From positions 62,001-126,000 of the forward strand of contig NZ_JAHLDL010000002.1 in the NCBI RefSeq assembly GCF_018861315.1: a DNA stretch of 64,000 nucleotides, written 5' to 3'. Below the pieces are notes generated by a model. The model saw only the letters and a program-made list of their open reading frames with translations, did no database searches and was not told the origin of the DNA. How positions within the stretch are numbered: position 1 is the stretch's first letter; the number at the start of each line of letters is the position of its first letter. This DNA is from Clostridium bowmanii (GTDB lineage: Bacteria > Bacillota > Clostridia > Clostridiales > Clostridiaceae). Of this stretch, positions 63,332 through 64,000 are shown piece by piece. The translations under genes were made by a program, and so were the position numbers.

Positions 63332-63589
63332 ATGCCATCAATAATACCAAGCTCAGATTTAAGAAATAAGTATGGTGAAATATCACAATTCTGCCATGAG
63401 TATAATGAGCCAGTTTATATTACTAAAAACGGTAAAGGTGATTTAGCAGTTATGAGCATTGAAACTTATGAAAAACTTGTGGGTAAGTTTGAATTGTATA
63501 AATTAATTGACGAAGGTGTAGAAGCGATGCAGAAGAAAAAAGTAAGACCTTTCAAAGAAGCGTTAGCCGACATACAGAAAGATTTATAA
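63332..63589 (+). CDS. Type II antitoxin, Phd/YefM-like
   Basis: 85 aa. IIPSSDLRNKYGEISQFCHE with ITKNGKGDLAVMSIETYEKL is the Phd/YefM N-terminal DNA-binding fold. The C-terminal half (AMQKKKVRPFKEALADIQKD) should wrap the toxin. ATG 63332 follows GGGAGGT. It represses its own promoter and neutralises the next gene's product. Confidence 0.9.
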   Translation: MPSIIPSSDLRNKYGEISQFCHEYNEPVYITKNGKGDLAVMSIETYEKLVGKFELYKLIDEGVEAMQKKKVRPFKEALADIQKDL

Positions 63590-63590
63590 A

Positions 63591-63905
63591 ATGAGTACCT
63601 ATAATATACAAATTACTGAACCTGCTGAAAAAGACTTATATGAAATTGGTGCATATATATCTAAAGAACTTTTAGAACCTGAAACCGCACAAAAGGTGGT
63701 TTTAAAAATAGCTAAAGAAATTATTACCTTAGAAGATATGCCATTAAGAAATGTTTTAGTATTTGATGATAGACTGGCATATAAAAGAATAAGAAAATTT
63801 TTAGTAGATAATTATATTGTGTTTTATATTATCACTGAGGAGAGCAATACAGTTACGATTATTAGAATATTATATAATAAAAGAGATTGGATGAAATTAT
63901 TATAG
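63591..63905 (+). CDS. Type II toxin, RelE/ParE family
   Basis: 104 aa. YNIQITEPAEKDLYEIGAYI, LAYKRIRKFLVDNYIVFYII and VTIIRILYNKRDW are the typical RelE/ParE strands with the C-terminal Arg patch. It starts 1 bp after the antitoxin stop. Likely a ribosome-dependent RNase or gyrase poison; I cannot tell which. Confidence 0.9.
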   Translation: MSTYNIQITEPAEKDLYEIGAYISKELLEPETAQKVVLKIAKEIITLEDMPLRNVLVFDDRLAYKRIRKFLVDNYIVFYIITEESNTVTIIRILYNKRDWMKLL

Positions 63906-63954
63906 ATAAAATCACTAACAGGAAGTCTAAAATCAACGGATTCCGTTTTGAGGT

Positions 63955-64000
63955 AGCAAACAATAACTTTCAATTATTGTTACGTCCCCGGAGGTCGTTA
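63955..64000. repeat. 71-bp palindromic repeat, copy 3 (cut by window end)
   Basis: AGCAAACAATAACTTTCAAT, then ATTGTTACGTCCCCGGAGGTCGT: the first two thirds of the element. It continues past the window. Confidence 0.88.

Noticed and set aside
1-64000. rRNA and tRNA genes
   Set aside because: I found no cloverleaf with a TTCGANNC arm and no rRNA-like stretch, but this was by reading only; a tRNAscan-type search would settle it.

Overview
The window is AT-rich chromosomal DNA of a low-GC, spore-forming anaerobe, most likely Clostridium sensu stricto. The signs are an alpha/beta-type small acid-soluble spore protein, a clostridial 2-enoate-reductase-type flavoenzyme, bacteriohemerythrin and rubrerythrin-like proteins, DUF1659/DUF2922 proteins, AGGAGG-type ribosome binding sites and many T-tailed terminator hairpins. 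I saw no rRNA, tRNA or CRISPR array.

Layout. 0-2.5 kb: end of a toast-rack protein, a secreted metallophosphoesterase, then fragments of three broken genes. 2.5-6.6 kb: acetyl-CoA carboxylase operon accB-accC-accD-accA plus a small protein whose N-terminus resembles that of AccD. AccB carries Arg where biotin should be attached. 6.7-12 kb: ferredoxin, glycosyltransferase and NmrA-like remnants around an acyltransferase and a dipeptidase/DUF819 transporter pair. 12.3-17.4 kb: a fructose-family PTS operon (SIS-domain enzyme, PRD regulator, IIA, IIC, IIB). 17.7-20.8 kb: GH25 lysozyme, esterase and MarR regulator, with the lysozyme 3' end duplicated on the far side of the esterase. 20.9-26.1 kb: decayed prophage (ImmA, repressor remnant, broken family A DNA polymerase, broken VirE-type primase) next to a sigma factor and a DUF1659-DUF2922 pair. 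26.2-28.3 kb: Cys-rich protein, LRR protein, bacteriohemerythrin. 28.4-31.1 kb: PadR/DUF1048 island, visibly richer in G+C, with a broken drug-efflux-type ABC transporter. 31.4-40.3 kb: hypothetical proteins, DtxR-type regulator divergent from an Nramp transporter, truncated PhzF, FGE-like protein, broken EamA exporter and transposase, SASP, rubrerythrin-like protein. 40.5-45.3 kb: enoate reductase, MerR regulator, and a protein made of three fused RidA domains behind twin MerR-type promoters. 45.5-49 kb: a group of very small membrane proteins and a SHOCT peptide with large palindromes. 49.4-53.7 kb: nitroreductase remnant, YciI protein, ABC transporter with hydrolase, CPBP protease. 53.9-57.7 kb: alkaline phosphatase with a PhoP-type box, then a mosaic of four gene fragments, three of them copied from elsewhere in this window. 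57.9-60.2 kb: polar amino acid ABC importer. 60.7-64 kb: palindromic repeats around a GntR remnant, a HTH-RhuM pair and a Phd/RelE-type toxin-antitoxin pair.

How the parts work together. The intact units cover malonyl-CoA supply for lipid synthesis, sugar and amino acid uptake, manganese/iron uptake, phosphate scavenging, oxygen and peroxide handling, and export. A strong theme is gene decay and shuffling. At least fifteen loci are broken, and short pieces of genes (phosphoesterase, VirE, DUF2922, lysozyme 3' end, YciI 3' end) recur at second sites.
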